A DNA stretch of 64,000 bases from Chitinophaga parva. GTDB lineage: Bacteria > Bacteroidota > Bacteroidia > Chitinophagales > Chitinophagaceae. The position numbers and the translations under genes were made by a program. Positions 35,799 to 45,752 of the stretch are shown piece after piece (positions within the stretch are counted from its first letter, which is position 1; each line of letters begins with the position of its first letter). The stretch is from NCBI RefSeq assembly GCF_003071345.1, contig NZ_QCYK01000002.1:868001-932000 (forward strand), read 5' to 3'. The notes below the pieces were generated by a model. That model was not told the origin of the DNA, made no database searches, and saw nothing but the letters and a program-made list of their open reading frames with translations.

Positions 35799-37754
35799 AT
35801 GAAGAAGATCAGCCTGATGCTTGCTATACTCATAGCAGGCGTGGAAACCTTTGCGGCAGTAAAACTGCCGCAGGTTTTCACAGACAACATGGTACTGCAG
35901 CGCGATGCACCTATTCCCATATGGGGATGGGCATCGCCCCGTGAAAAAATAGCGGTGCGTTTTCATGACCAGGTGAAGGCCACCAGGGCCGATGCAGGCG
36001 GTAAGTGGCGCATTACCCTGGACCCCGAAAAGGCAGGCGGCCCCTATGAACTGACCGTGCAGGACAGGAAACTTACCAATGTGCTCGTGGGCGAAGTGTG
36101 GATCTGCTCCGGGCAGTCCAATATGGAGTTTGCGCTGCGCAATGCCATGAACGCGCCCGCGGAAGTTGCCAATGCCAACTATCCTGAGATCCGGGAGCTG
36201 ACGGTGGCAAAGCGTGTGAGCTTCACCCCGCGGGACGATATTGAATCAAACGGATGGCAGGTGTGCAGCCCGGCCACAGCAGGCAGCTTCAGCGCCGTGG
36301 CTTATTTCTTTGCCCGTAAGCTGCAGCAGGAGCTGAAGGTGCCCATAGGCCTCATCCACACCAGCTGGGGTGGCACAAATATAGAAACCTGGACCAGCAG
36401 GGAAGCCCTTACTACCCTGGATGATTTTAAAGACCTGGAAAGCAGCAAGCCCGGTAACATAGCCGGTGAAAACAACGCACGCCTGCAAGCTTTGCGTGAC
36501 CTGCTGCTCCAGTTTGAGCACGGTAACATTACCGCTAATGATGTGCCCCAATGGAAAAGGGCCGCTTATGATGACCGTCACTGGGCTACACTAAAAGCGC
36601 CCGCTGCCTGGGAAACCCAGGGCCTGCCCGGCTTTGACGGCGTGGTATGGTACCGCAAGACCATTACCCTCACCGCGGAGCAGGTGGGAAAGCCCGCCCG
36701 CCTGGATGCAGGGATCGTAGATGATGGCGACAGCACTTTTATAAATGGCCTGCCGGTAGGCAGTATGCTGGGCGCGTATGCCACCCCCCGGAAATACAAC
36801 ATCCCTGCTGGTGTTTTGAAGGCAGGAGAGAATGTGATAGCCATTAAAGTGACAGATACCGGCGGTGCCGGTGGTATCATCGGCGAAGACAATGACCTGC
36901 AATTACTCATAGAAGGCCTTTCACCCATTACCCTTGTGGGAGACTGGAAAGCGCGGGTAGACACCAACTACCTGATGGTGCCTTCCCGGGGGCCCAATGC
37001 CTATCCCTCCCTGTTGTTTAACGCCATGCTGAACCCCCTCATCCCGTACGCTATCCGCGGCGCCATCTGGTACCAGGGCGAGGCCAATTGTGACCGCGCC
37101 TACCAGTACCGCACCACGTTCCCGCTCATGATCAAAGACTGGCGCCAGCGCTGGCAGGAAGGGGATTTTCCCTTCTACTTTGTGCAGCTGTCATCTTTCA
37201 ATCCCGGTGGCCGTACGCTGCTGACCGGGAGCGCGTGGGCAGAATTGCGCGAAGCGCAGTACATGACCCTGGCCCTGCCCAATACCGGTATGGCCGTTAC
37301 CACAGATATCGGCAATCCTTCCGATGTACATCCTGCCAACAAACAGGATGTAGGCCTGCGCCTGGCCATGAACGCACTGCACACCACCTACAAACTGCCG
37401 GTAGCGCCCTGTGGCCCGCTGTACAAGGATATGGAGGTGAAGGGCAGTGACATTGTGCTGCACTTTACTGAAACGGCTGGCGGACTGCAGGTGAGGAACC
37501 GCTATGGTTACCTGCAGGGATTCCAGGTGGCCGGGGCCGACCAGCAATTCCACTGGGCACAGGCCCGCATAGAAAATAATAATGTAGTAGTGCACTGTGA
37601 CGCCGTACAAACCCCGCTGGCCGTAAGGTACGGCTGGACCGACGACGCCATGGATGCAAACCTGTACAATAGCGAAGGATTACCCGCATCGCCTTTTAGA
37701 ACGGACAATTGGAAAGGACTAACGGAGGAAAAGAAATATCTCGTTATCAAGTAA
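35799..37754 (+). CDS. Large SGNH esterase (sialate O-acetylesterase-like)
   Basis: Start at ATG 35799 (651 residues); a frame ATG three codons earlier is less likely. A signal peptide is followed by an N-terminal beta domain (about 22-95), then the SGNH core split by an inserted jelly roll (about 255-370, GH2-like sugar-binding fold). The nucleophile is Ser107 in SGQSNMEF, the block WYQGEANCDRAY follows, and Asp509-Val-His511 supplies the other catalytic residues. This is the 9-O-acetylesterase-like family that in plant-glycan PULs removes acetyl groups. It starts 11 bp after susD and likely opens an acetylated polysaccharide to the GH74-like protein. Confidence 0.9.
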   Translation: MKKISLMLAILIAGVETFAAVKLPQVFTDNMVLQRDAPIPIWGWASPREKIAVRFHDQVKATRADAGGKWRITLDPEKAGGPYELTVQDRKLTNVLVGEVWICSGQSNMEFALRNAMNAPAEVANANYPEIRELTVAKRVSFTPRDDIESNGWQVCSPATAGSFSAVAYFFARKLQQELKVPIGLIHTSWGGTNIETWTSREALTTLDDFKDLESSKPGNIAGENNARLQALRDLLLQFEHGNITANDVPQWKRAAYDDRHWATLKAPAAWETQGLPGFDGVVWYRKTITLTAEQVGKPARLDAGIVDDGDSTFINGLPVGSMLGAYATPRKYNIPAGVLKAGENVIAIKVTDTGGAGGIIGEDNDLQLLIEGLSPITLVGDWKARVDTNYLMVPSRGPNAYPSLLFNAMLNPLIPYAIRGAIWYQGEANCDRAYQYRTTFPLMIKDWRQRWQEGDFPFYFVQLSSFNPGGRTLLTGSAWAELREAQYMTLALPNTGMAVTTDIGNPSDVHPANKQDVGLRLAMNALHTTYKLPVAPCGPLYKDMEVKGSDIVLHFTETAGGLQVRNRYGYLQGFQVAGADQQFHWAQARIENNNVVVHCDAVQTPLAVRYGWTDDAMDANLYNSEGLPASPFRTDNWKGLTEEKKYLVIK

Positions 37755-37781
37755 CCCAAACCCTCTAAAAACTTCTGTCGA

Positions 37782-40700
37782 ATGAAAAGGCTTTTTACAC
37801 TGCTCTTTTTATGTTGCGGTCTGTTACCCGCCGTGGCACAGACCTATCAGACCGACGTGCTCCGCATAGGAGGCGGCGGTTTGGTGACATCTGTTCAACA
37901 CCACCCCAAGGTGCCAAAGCTCCACTACATCACTACAGATGTAGGCACCGCTTACCGGTGGGACAGTACCGCCCAGCGCTGGCGCGGACTGTTCTACAAC
38001 ATGGCTGCGTCTAACTGGCCAGCCGCCTGTAACAACATTGCCGTGGCACCAAACGACGCTACGGGCAATATCATCTACGCCACCTTAAACCGCTCATCAG
38101 ACGGTGGCACGGTCATGAAATCTACCGATGGCGGCCAGACCTGGACCGATCTTAATTTCAACGTGCGGACAAACCCGAATGATAACTCCGACAAACGTTT
38201 TGGCGCCCGCCTGGTGGTAGATCCGTTGCGCGATAGTACCGTGTATGTGACCACCCGCCTGCCGAAAAGCGGCGCAGAAACCATTACCGGCACCTACCGC
38301 AGCCTGGACGCCGGCGCTACCTGGACCAAGCTGGATACCCTGCATGGCCGCTTCATTGTATTTGACACCGCGCAGGGCAAATTGAACGGGCGTACCAAAC
38401 GGGTGTACATTGCCTGTGCCAATGGCGTGTACCTGAGCGATGATGCCGGCGATACCTACACGCTGCTGCCTGGCAGCCCTGCCGGCCTTAACCGGGGCGT
38501 GCTGCAGGCCAATGGTATTTTATATGCCACCAGCGGCACCTACGTGTACCGGTACGATGGCATCACCTGGACAGATATTACCCCGGTGCCGGCTTCCAGT
38601 GTGGGCAATTACGCCGCCGTGGCGGAAAACCCGCATAACCCGCAGGATATCATTGTGGGCTCCAGTAATTTCAATGCCAGCATGTTTAAAAGCAGCCAGG
38701 GTGGCGCCTCCGGCACCTGGAGCACTGTGCAGGGCACCCGCGATAACAGCGAGAACCCCTACCGCGGCGGCAGCAATATTGGCAATACGATTGTAGACCT
38801 GTCCTGGGAATACTTTGACTCCACCAAGGTATGGCTCACCGATATTTTCAATGCCTATGAAGGCACCAATGCAATGACCAACACCGGTGTGTGGAAAGTG
38901 CGCGCGGTGGGGCACGAAGAAGTGGTGCCCACCGGGCCGGTATTGTCGCCCCCCGCAGGCAGTGCTAATATTGTTTCTACCAATACGGCGGACGTAGGCG
39001 GCTTTGATCACAAATCCCTTACCGCCGCGCCTACAAAAGACCTGACCGTCGATTTTTCCTATGCCAATTCCAGTGGGCTGGAACTCACCAGTACAGCCGT
39101 AATGGAAAGCAATCCTAACTTTATGGTAAGGGTAGGGCGCGGCGGCTGGCAGGGGAAAGGCCTGGGCGGCTTTTCCACGGATGGTGGCCTGCACTATACC
39201 CAGTGGATCTGCCCGGACAGTGCCGGCGGCGGGCGTATTGCCGTAGCGGCCAATGCAGAGACCCTCGTGTGGGTGCCCCAGGGATACAATCCATTGTACT
39301 CCACTGACCGCGGCGCCCACTGGACCAAGTGCGGCGGCTTTACGGGCAGTGCATTTGGGTGGGATATATACATTGATTATTCCCAGGTGTTTGATGTGCC
39401 CGCGGAAATGAGCCCCCTTGCAGCGGATAAGGTGAACAGTAAAAAATTCTATATCTACCTCCAGGGCAAGATGATGGTGAGTGAAGACGGTGGTGTAACC
39501 TTCACCCCGCGCGCTACCGGCCTGCCGGATGTAGGCAAGGTGGCTTATGTGAAAGTGGAGACCACGCCCGGCAAGGAAGGCGACGTTTGGCTGTCCATCG
39601 AAGGCAATGGATTGTACCACTCTACAAACAGCGGCTACTCTTTCCGCCACGTCAGCAATGTGCAAAGCGCCCGCAGCGTGGCCGTAGGCAAAGGCGCCAC
39701 CAACCTGCCTGCCATTTACGTGTATGGTACGGTAGGCGGTGTGGCGAACAGTATTTTCCGCTCTGATGATACGGCCACTACCTGGGTGAATATTGCTAAC
39801 CCGCCGGCTTCACAGCTGTATGTAATGACCGCAGACCGGCAGTTGTACGGGCGCGTGTTCTTCGGTTCTTTCGGCAATGGGTTCTTTGTATCCACTGCAC
39901 AACTGGTAAACCCCACGGGCGTGGTGGTAACGCCTGCTGCCGTATCGGTGCCGGCTAATAATACCACCACGCTGCAGGCCTTTGTAACGCCAGCGTGGGC
40001 CAATAATAAACAGGTGCACTGGTCTTCATCCGATACCACGAAAGTAAAGGTGAATGACAGCACCGGCGTGGTAACCGGCATTGCCGTGACCAGTAGCCCG
40101 GTAACCGTTACCGTTACCACAGCAAGTGGTGGTTATACTGCCAGTGTAGCCGTTACCGTTACAAACCCCATTTCCGTGAAAGGCATCGCCATCACACCAA
40201 ACCCTGATACCATTGTGCAGGGGCATGCCTCCACCCTGGCGGTGGTGGTTACCCCGGTGGACGCCAGCAATAAAACGTTGCATTGGTCATCTTCCGATAC
40301 CACGGTAGCCAAAGTACCGCTGGATACACCCGTGATTACGGGCGTGGGTGTGGGCACCGCCACCATTACCGCCACGGCGGTGGATAGCGGCTATACGTCC
40401 AGTATTACCGTACGCGTGATCAACGTGCTGCCAGACTCCCTGCAGATCCACGGCGCCACCTCCCTGAATGAAGGCGATACCACGCGCTTGTCGGTGACAT
40501 TCTTCCCCGGCAATACCAGCAATCAAAATATCACCTGGTCCTCCAGCGATACAACCAAAGCAAAAGTGGATGCCAACGGGTTGGTAACTGCGAAGGCACC
40601 CGGTGCAGTGACCATCACCGCTACGGCAGCCGCAAATGGGATAACGGCCACCAGGGCCTATACCATTGGCCCCAAAGCCTTCTGCGGCATTCTCTCCAAT

Positions 40701-42389
40701 CCCGGCTTTGAAAGCGGTCTTTCAGACTGGTACATTGTAGGCGATTCTGTGAACGGCGCATTGCCTGCCGGCCTGGAGACCACCGATGTACACGGCGGCA
40801 CACAAGCCGTACTGGTAACTGGTGGCAACGCCGGCGTAAGCAGCAGCGGCGTTATGCTGGTACCCGGCAGCAAAGCAGTGACCTTCAGCGCCTTTACCAA
40901 AGTGTCCGGCTCCCCTACATGGGCAGGCTACGGCATTGACTATGTAGATTCTTCCGGCGTAAAAATAGAGCAGGATGTGTTTAATGCCACCACTACGGCG
41001 TGGGGCAATCAGTCCATTACCCGCGTGTCTCCGCCCAACACCGCCCGTGTAAATGTATGGACCTATAAGAATGGCAGTGGTGGCCGTTTGTACCTGGACG
41101 ATTTCTGCGTCACCATTGGTACGCCGGTATTTGTAAGCAGCATTACCCTTACGCCCAAACCGCTTTCCGTAGCAGTGGGTTATACCAAGAAGATCACCCC
41201 CACCATAGCCCCCTCCAATGCTACCTGGAAAGCAGTGACCTGGTCGTCGTCCAACACGGCCATTGCCACGGTAGATGGCAGCGGTAATGTAAAAGGCATT
41301 GCCCTGGGCACGGCTATCATCACCTGCACCCCGTCTGACCGCGGCGGCGCCATTGCTACAGACACCGTAACAGTAACCCCGCCCGTGCCGGTGACCGGTG
41401 TGAATGTAACGCCTGACAGTACCATCATGGGGGTAGGTGAAACCTTTACCCTCACGGCAAACATGCAGCCGTCAAACGCATCTAACACGGCTATGAGCTG
41501 GACAAGCCTGAACACCACGCTGGCTACGGTGAACGCCACGACCGGCGCGGTGCTGGCCAAGGCTACCGGCACCGTTAAAATTGTAGGCGCCACCGTAGAT
41601 GGCGGTTACCGCGATACCAGTACCATCACCATCGTGGCCGCGGGCAGCTGCGGCGCGCTGACCAACAACGGTTTTGAAGCAGGCCTTACCAGCTGGCAGG
41701 GCGGTTCGCTGACCACTACAGATGTACATTCCGGGTACCGCGCCGCCGTGGTGCTCACCGGCACCCTGAGCCGCCAGCCGGCACTTACCTTCAACGTAGG
41801 CGATACCATTGAATTTACCGCGTGGGCCAAGATCACCGGCAACCCGGTTTGGGCAGGCTTCAGCCTGGATATGCAAACCGCTACCGGTAGTAAAACCACC
41901 AGCATGCAGGCCACCGTGAGCGCCGTGCTCTGGACCCAGTATACCCAGCGTGCAGTGATCCCCGCCGGCACTACCAACTTTAACTTCTGGGCATCCAAAG
42001 CCACCACCGGTGGTAACCTGTATCTCGATGATCTTTGCGTCACGGTGATACCCGCCACCAGCGGCAGCAGCAGTTTGAGCAGCCAGGTGATGACGGCAGG
42101 TAACAGCCGCCTGAAACAGGCCGCCCTGGCCCCTGAAGGGAATATGGAAGTGAAAGTGTATCCTAACCCGGTGCAAAGGGATATCAATATCAGTGTAAGT
42201 AATGCCAATGGTAGCCGCATGCAGGCCACCCTCGCGGATATGAACGGCCGCATCCTGCACCAGGAAATATTCTACCCCCAGAAAGGAACGTACAAACTGC
42301 ATTTGGCGCAACAGCCGCCCAAAGGCGTGTACATCCTGACGGTAACGGGTGATAACGCAAAAGGTAGCTGTAAATTGATCGTGTTGTAA
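37782..42389 (+). CDS. GH74-like beta-propeller protein with Ig-like repeats and T9SS sorting tail
   Basis: 1535 residues. After the signal peptide (ending near VAQ20), two seven-bladed propellers fill about 25-705. IGGGGLVTSVQHHP and YITTDVGTAYRW match the GH74 start, with Asp53 at the place of the GH74 catalytic base; Asp-box repeats (STDGGQTW, SLDAGATW) follow. Next come three BIG2-type Ig domains (710-962), a jelly roll (966-1112), two more BIG2 domains (1115-1288), a second jelly roll (1289-1425), and a type A T9SS sorting domain (about 1456-1535, VKVYPNP). It is probably secreted and cell-surface bound. Xyloglucan is the best guess, but the acid residue was not verified. Confidence 0.8.
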   Translation: MKRLFTLLFLCCGLLPAVAQTYQTDVLRIGGGGLVTSVQHHPKVPKLHYITTDVGTAYRWDSTAQRWRGLFYNMAASNWPAACNNIAVAPNDATGNIIYATLNRSSDGGTVMKSTDGGQTWTDLNFNVRTNPNDNSDKRFGARLVVDPLRDSTVYVTTRLPKSGAETITGTYRSLDAGATWTKLDTLHGRFIVFDTAQGKLNGRTKRVYIACANGVYLSDDAGDTYTLLPGSPAGLNRGVLQANGILYATSGTYVYRYDGITWTDITPVPASSVGNYAAVAENPHNPQDIIVGSSNFNASMFKSSQGGASGTWSTVQGTRDNSENPYRGGSNIGNTIVDLSWEYFDSTKVWLTDIFNAYEGTNAMTNTGVWKVRAVGHEEVVPTGPVLSPPAGSANIVSTNTADVGGFDHKSLTAAPTKDLTVDFSYANSSGLELTSTAVMESNPNFMVRVGRGGWQGKGLGGFSTDGGLHYTQWICPDSAGGGRIAVAANAETLVWVPQGYNPLYSTDRGAHWTKCGGFTGSAFGWDIYIDYSQVFDVPAEMSPLAADKVNSKKFYIYLQGKMMVSEDGGVTFTPRATGLPDVGKVAYVKVETTPGKEGDVWLSIEGNGLYHSTNSGYSFRHVSNVQSARSVAVGKGATNLPAIYVYGTVGGVANSIFRSDDTATTWVNIANPPASQLYVMTADRQLYGRVFFGSFGNGFFVSTAQLVNPTGVVVTPAAVSVPANNTTTLQAFVTPAWANNKQVHWSSSDTTKVKVNDSTGVVTGIAVTSSPVTVTVTTASGGYTASVAVTVTNPISVKGIAITPNPDTIVQGHASTLAVVVTPVDASNKTLHWSSSDTTVAKVPLDTPVITGVGVGTATITATAVDSGYTSSITVRVINVLPDSLQIHGATSLNEGDTTRLSVTFFPGNTSNQNITWSSSDTTKAKVDANGLVTAKAPGAVTITATAAANGITATRAYTIGPKAFCGILSNPGFESGLSDWYIVGDSVNGALPAGLETTDVHGGTQAVLVTGGNAGVSSSGVMLVPGSKAVTFSAFTKVSGSPTWAGYGIDYVDSSGVKIEQDVFNATTTAWGNQSITRVSPPNTARVNVWTYKNGSGGRLYLDDFCVTIGTPVFVSSITLTPKPLSVAVGYTKKITPTIAPSNATWKAVTWSSSNTAIATVDGSGNVKGIALGTAIITCTPSDRGGAIATDTVTVTPPVPVTGVNVTPDSTIMGVGETFTLTANMQPSNASNTAMSWTSLNTTLATVNATTGAVLAKATGTVKIVGATVDGGYRDTSTITIVAAGSCGALTNNGFEAGLTSWQGGSLTTTDVHSGYRAAVVLTGTLSRQPALTFNVGDTIEFTAWAKITGNPVWAGFSLDMQTATGSKTTSMQATVSAVLWTQYTQRAVIPAGTTNFNFWASKATTGGNLYLDDLCVTVIPATSGSSSLSSQVMTAGNSRLKQAALAPEGNMEVKVYPNPVQRDINISVSNANGSRMQATLADMNGRILHQEIFYPQKGTYKLHLAQQPPKGVYILTVTGDNAKGSCKLIVL

Positions 42390-42409
42390 ATCAAATCCAT
42401 GCTTATCTA

Positions 42410-42444
42410 AAAAGCCCCCTGCAGCTTTTGCAGGGGGCTTTTTG
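42410..42444. terminator. Bidirectional terminator between PUL 3 and tssF
   Basis: A perfect 15-bp inverted repeat (AAAAAGCCCCCTGCA / TGCAGGGGGCTTTTT) with a 5-nt loop lies between the convergent GH74-like and tssF genes. It marks the right border of the carbohydrate block, as 8407-8449 marks the left. Confidence 0.92.
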
Positions 42445-42482
42445 CAATTAATAGCCTGGAGTGCGAGGCAAATAGCGTATGC

Positions 42483-44369
42483 TCAGGGATAGTTAGAGGT
42501 GCCCGCTTCCACACCGATCACACGGAACACCGTCAGCAAGCTACTCCGCGTTTTCAGCTTCTGCAATAAATTCCGTTGCGTAAACGCCCATTCCTCTTCC
42601 GTATAAGCCCAGTCTGGCCGCTGCGTGATCAGGATATCCGTGGTCTTGCGGAGGCCCTCTTTCGGGTTTACAGACACCATGACCCCCCGCCTTACCTGTA
42701 TGTCCGCCACGCGGCTGCCTAATTCATGGCGGCAAAAACTTTTGATATCATCTTCCGTCACTACGCGGTCCCGCGTCATGAGGCCATATTTATAGGCTTG
42801 CAGCAGATTATGCTGGTCCGCTGATTTACGGCCACCGGCAGGTTTGGTGAGCAGCACCAATGACTCCGGGCGTGTGCCGGATCCTTCAAACTGCACCAGG
42901 GGCATGCCGCTGCGCAGTTGGTTGGCCGCCTCACTTTGCGTGGTCCAGTATTCCAGGTGCATTACCTCTGAGGGGTTTTGTGGCTTCACGATCACGTAGC
43001 GCGTGGCCTCTGTCATGGCGCTTAAAGACTGCTGCGCTTTCTGCTCCACCAGGGCCAGGTTTTGCTGCAGGTTCTTGAGCACATCTGTGAGGAAATCGTA
43101 TCCATAGGCGGAGAAGGCAGCGCTTTCATCGCGCAGCAATTCAAATAAATAGTTGATCATTTCCCGCGCATTGCGGCTGTCAAAGCGCTCCGCCCCGCCC
43201 ATGCGGATGGAGTAGGCGTCCTGTTGCTGTTCTTCGTTTTGATGATAAGCCACGGGACGGTAGTTCCGGCCCTTGCTGTCGGAAAGATATTCCACGCTCA
43301 GGAAGTGCTCCTGCACATCCGGCTTGATGGGAATGATATTGCCAATACCTTTAAAACGATGCTTCAGCTTATGCAGGCGGCGGTTGATCACCGGAAATGC
43401 ATTCGTATACACGTCTACGTTATCCAGCAGGTTTTGACCGATGGCGGCCGGGAAAGAGAGCTGCACCCACAGCAGCGGGTCCTGCAACTGGCCCAGTTCC
43501 TTTTCCGGGAATACCGCCGCAAACCCGGGAGGGTGGGGCATCCTGGCCTGCTGGTCTGGTATTACCGGCTGGCCGGCAAAGGAAAGGTAGTGATGATTAT
43601 AAAAAGAGAGCACATCCCGGATGATCACCGGCATGGTATCAAAAGACAAGGTATGTTCCAGCGGGTCACGGGGGCCCGCATGCGTGGAGGCGCCGTGTTT
43701 AAACCCGGTTTGCAGGGGCTGTGCCACGCCATTGATGGTGCAGGTGCACAGCGCCAGCAGCTGGTACCAGTCATTTTCAAACGTATAGTTTTTCCAGTCG
43801 AAGTAAAAGGAAAGCTGGTCCAGGTTAGCAATGCCATCCCGCAGGCGGAGCCCCAACCAGAGCGTTTGCATGGGCAGGTAGCGGCCCGCGGGCGCCACGG
43901 CGGTGAGTTGCTTGCCGCGGCGTGGATCGTAGGTGTACAGCCGGTTGCCCGTCGCCATGCAGGCCAGGTGCGCATCATAAATAGTGACCGGCACCGCGGG
44001 TGTAAAAAATACATCCTGCACGGTATCGCCCACGGCGGCATTACTGCGCTTGCCACCCTGCACAAAATGCCGGTACTCGGAAAGTTGTTCCACCGGCTCC
44101 AGGGGCAATGCCTGCATGAGGGCGTGCGCCGGCAGGGATGCCGTGAGCAGGTCCGGCGTGAGCAGGGCCGCCAGTTTATTGAGCAGCCGGCCCTCTGTAT
44201 TTTTAAGGTCGTTCGATAAATTATAAAGTTCTCCGGACAGCGCCTCGATCAATAGTCTCACCATCGGATCGACGTCAGCTGTAGAACGTATTCCCCAAAA
44301 GTCGGCCGCATTTTGCAACAGTCGTGCCCGGATTGTTTCTTTAGAGGTGTAGTGGGGAGGGAATTGCAT
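42483..44369 (-). CDS. tssF: T6SS baseplate subunit TssF
   Basis: 628 residues, the usual TssF size, from ATG 44369. It has the TssF pattern: an N-terminal helical gp6-like region (DPMVRLLIEALSGELYNLSNDL, TEGRLLNKLAALLTPDLLTASLPAHAL), a beta-rich middle and the C-terminal KYGLMTRDRVVTEDDIKSFCRHELG segment typical of baseplate wedge proteins. TssF dimers with TssG form each wedge. It is on the minus strand 166 bp after tssE, so tssE-tssF form a baseplate unit. In this orientation tssG would be expected next; it is instead more than 41 kb away at the left edge of the window. Confidence 0.9.
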   Translation of the reverse strand: MQFPPHYTSKETIRARLLQNAADFWGIRSTADVDPMVRLLIEALSGELYNLSNDLKNTEGRLLNKLAALLTPDLLTASLPAHALMQALPLEPVEQLSEYRHFVQGGKRSNAAVGDTVQDVFFTPAVPVTIYDAHLACMATGNRLYTYDPRRGKQLTAVAPAGRYLPMQTLWLGLRLRDGIANLDQLSFYFDWKNYTFENDWYQLLALCTCTINGVAQPLQTGFKHGASTHAGPRDPLEHTLSFDTMPVIIRDVLSFYNHHYLSFAGQPVIPDQQARMPHPPGFAAVFPEKELGQLQDPLLWVQLSFPAAIGQNLLDNVDVYTNAFPVINRRLHKLKHRFKGIGNIIPIKPDVQEHFLSVEYLSDSKGRNYRPVAYHQNEEQQQDAYSIRMGGAERFDSRNAREMINYLFELLRDESAAFSAYGYDFLTDVLKNLQQNLALVEQKAQQSLSAMTEATRYVIVKPQNPSEVMHLEYWTTQSEAANQLRSGMPLVQFEGSGTRPESLVLLTKPAGGRKSADQHNLLQAYKYGLMTRDRVVTEDDIKSFCRHELGSRVADIQVRRGVMVSVNPKEGLRKTTDILITQRPDWAYTEEEWAFTQRNLLQKLKTRSSLLTVFRVIGVEAGTSNYP

Positions 44370-44535
44370 GAAAAAAAGGTTAATAGTTTAGTGTTAATAG
44401 CTAATCGTACGCGGAGATAACGTACGCGATGGATACGGTGTATTTTAAAGTAGCTGAAGTGGTTAAAAGTTATATGGTTACAATTGCCGGCCATGCAATT
44501 AGCCCATAATGATGATACGCTTAACCATTAACGGT

Positions 44536-44973
44536 TCACTGCGTGGACAAAGGGCTCAAAAACAACGCCGTATTGAACACATAATTTTCCCCGGTAGAAA
44601 GCATTTTGCCGGTTACGATAATGTCTACCTGCTTTTTTATTTCCGTGATCCGTTTCAGCGGAAAAACTTTTTCCACGTCCCGTACATTTATTTCTACTTC
44701 TATATTATAGATACGCGTTTCCTGGCCGGCAATGGACTTTGCCAGGGATTTGCACATTTTATCTTCCCACATCATTTGGTTTACAATGAGTTCAAAATCA
44801 AGTTCCCACACTTCGCAGCCATAGTCCGGCACAAAACGGTGCTCCCCGAAGCGGGTGAAGATAATCAGCTCTATATGTTGGGAAATAGACATGCCTATGT
44901 TACATGATTCCAATGTATTATTGGAAAAGATGCGGGTAAAATCAAACGGCTTTTTATAGTAAGGATTACTCAT
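44536..44973 (-). CDS. tssE: T6SS baseplate subunit TssE (gp25-like)
   Basis: 145 residues with the gp25/GPW pattern: IELIIFTRFGEHRFVPDYGC, then EVWELDFE (the conserved charged ELDF-type motif), and a C-terminal beta-hairpin region (IYNIEVEINVRD, KKQVDIIVTG). TssE starts sheath polymerisation at the baseplate rim. It is divergent from the tssO-type operon, 232 bp away, and is read before tssF. The start is the only good ATG and lies about 15 nt after a possible transcription start. Confidence 0.9.
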   Translation of the reverse strand: MSNPYYKKPFDFTRIFSNNTLESCNIGMSISQHIELIIFTRFGEHRFVPDYGCEVWELDFELIVNQMMWEDKMCKSLAKSIAGQETRIYNIEVEINVRDVEKVFPLKRITEIKKQVDIIVTGKMLSTGENYVFNTALFLSPLSTQ

Positions 44974-44994
44974 TGGGCAACATTAACATAAGAT

Positions 44995-45002
44995 CAAATC
45001 TA
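44995..45002 (-). promoter_or_regulatory. Possible -7 element for tssE
   Basis: Minus-strand TAGATTTG is a perfect TAnnTTTG match 21 bp upstream of the tssE ATG. No TTTG lies at the expected -33 distance; the nearest TTG is 25 nt upstream. Confidence 0.35.
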
Positions 45003-45205
45003 ATAATTATGCCGGTATAAAATTTGTCAACTTCAGATTTGTTGTATATTGGCAGTCCTGTTTACTTACTTTTTGTGAACCCGAACTGGATGTGAAAAAC
45101 CGGACACGTAAACAGTATTTCTTTAATATTATTATTTGTTAAAATGCAACCCAAGGTTTTTGCGGAAACCATAAAAGTGACCATACCCAAACCGAAGCAT
45201 TAGAC

Positions 45206-45733
45206 ATGAAACCGATTAATATGCACGAGCTGAACCGGGCTTATCTCAAGTTCGTGCTTCACTTCGTTTCGTTGATCCTGTTTGTGCTGATCTGTGTAGC
45301 CTGCTTCTTCACTACCGGGCGACACGAGATGAACCTGCTCACACAGCAATCACGCCAGTACGAAAAAATGGGCTATTACCGCGAAGAGGTGACCCATCAT
45401 TTCGATGATGCACTGGTAAAATTCAATGCCCTTACGCAGTATGTAAATGCCGATGCCCAGGAGCTGAGTAACCAGGCCCTGCTCATCAACGGTATCCAGG
45501 CCGACAACAACAAAGTGCGTGGCCTGCTGGACGAGCGCAGGGCAGACCCCAACCTGGCGCCTACGGCCAGCCAGGAGTTCTACGAAAAGATGACCCGCAA
45601 TGTGATCATACTGGCCAGCATTAAAGACTCCCTTTCCCAAACCCGCTACCAGAGCGCGTCTTTACGGGAGCAACTGGATGCCTGCAGCCGTACTTCGCAA
45701 AAGGCCATCAATGACCTAAACCGCTTACACTGA
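45206..45733 (+). CDS. tssO: T6SS envelope protein, TssO-type
   Basis: 175 residues. One N-terminal membrane span (about 15-36) follows a short cytoplasmic stretch (MHELNRAYLKFVLHF); the rest is a helical, coiled-coil-like periplasmic domain. This matches the small single-span proteins of the Bacteroidota envelope complex (TssO/TssQ). A Cys at residue 33 lies within the span but the preceding residues do not make a good lipobox. It is the first gene of the tssO-type/tssP/tssR row. Which of TssO or TssQ it is cannot be settled by eye; I lean to TssO for its N-terminus. Confidence 0.6.
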   Translation: MKPINMHELNRAYLKFVLHFVSLILFVLICVACFFTTGRHEMNLLTQQSRQYEKMGYYREEVTHHFDDALVKFNALTQYVNADAQELSNQALLINGIQADNNKVRGLLDERRADPNLAPTASQEFYEKMTRNVIILASIKDSLSQTRYQSASLREQLDACSRTSQKAINDLNRLH

Positions 45734-45752
45734 TGAAATTAAGACCCCCTGT

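Noticed and set aside
43224..44219. Plus-strand frame of 331 codons
   Set aside because: Antisense to tssF with no domain signature.
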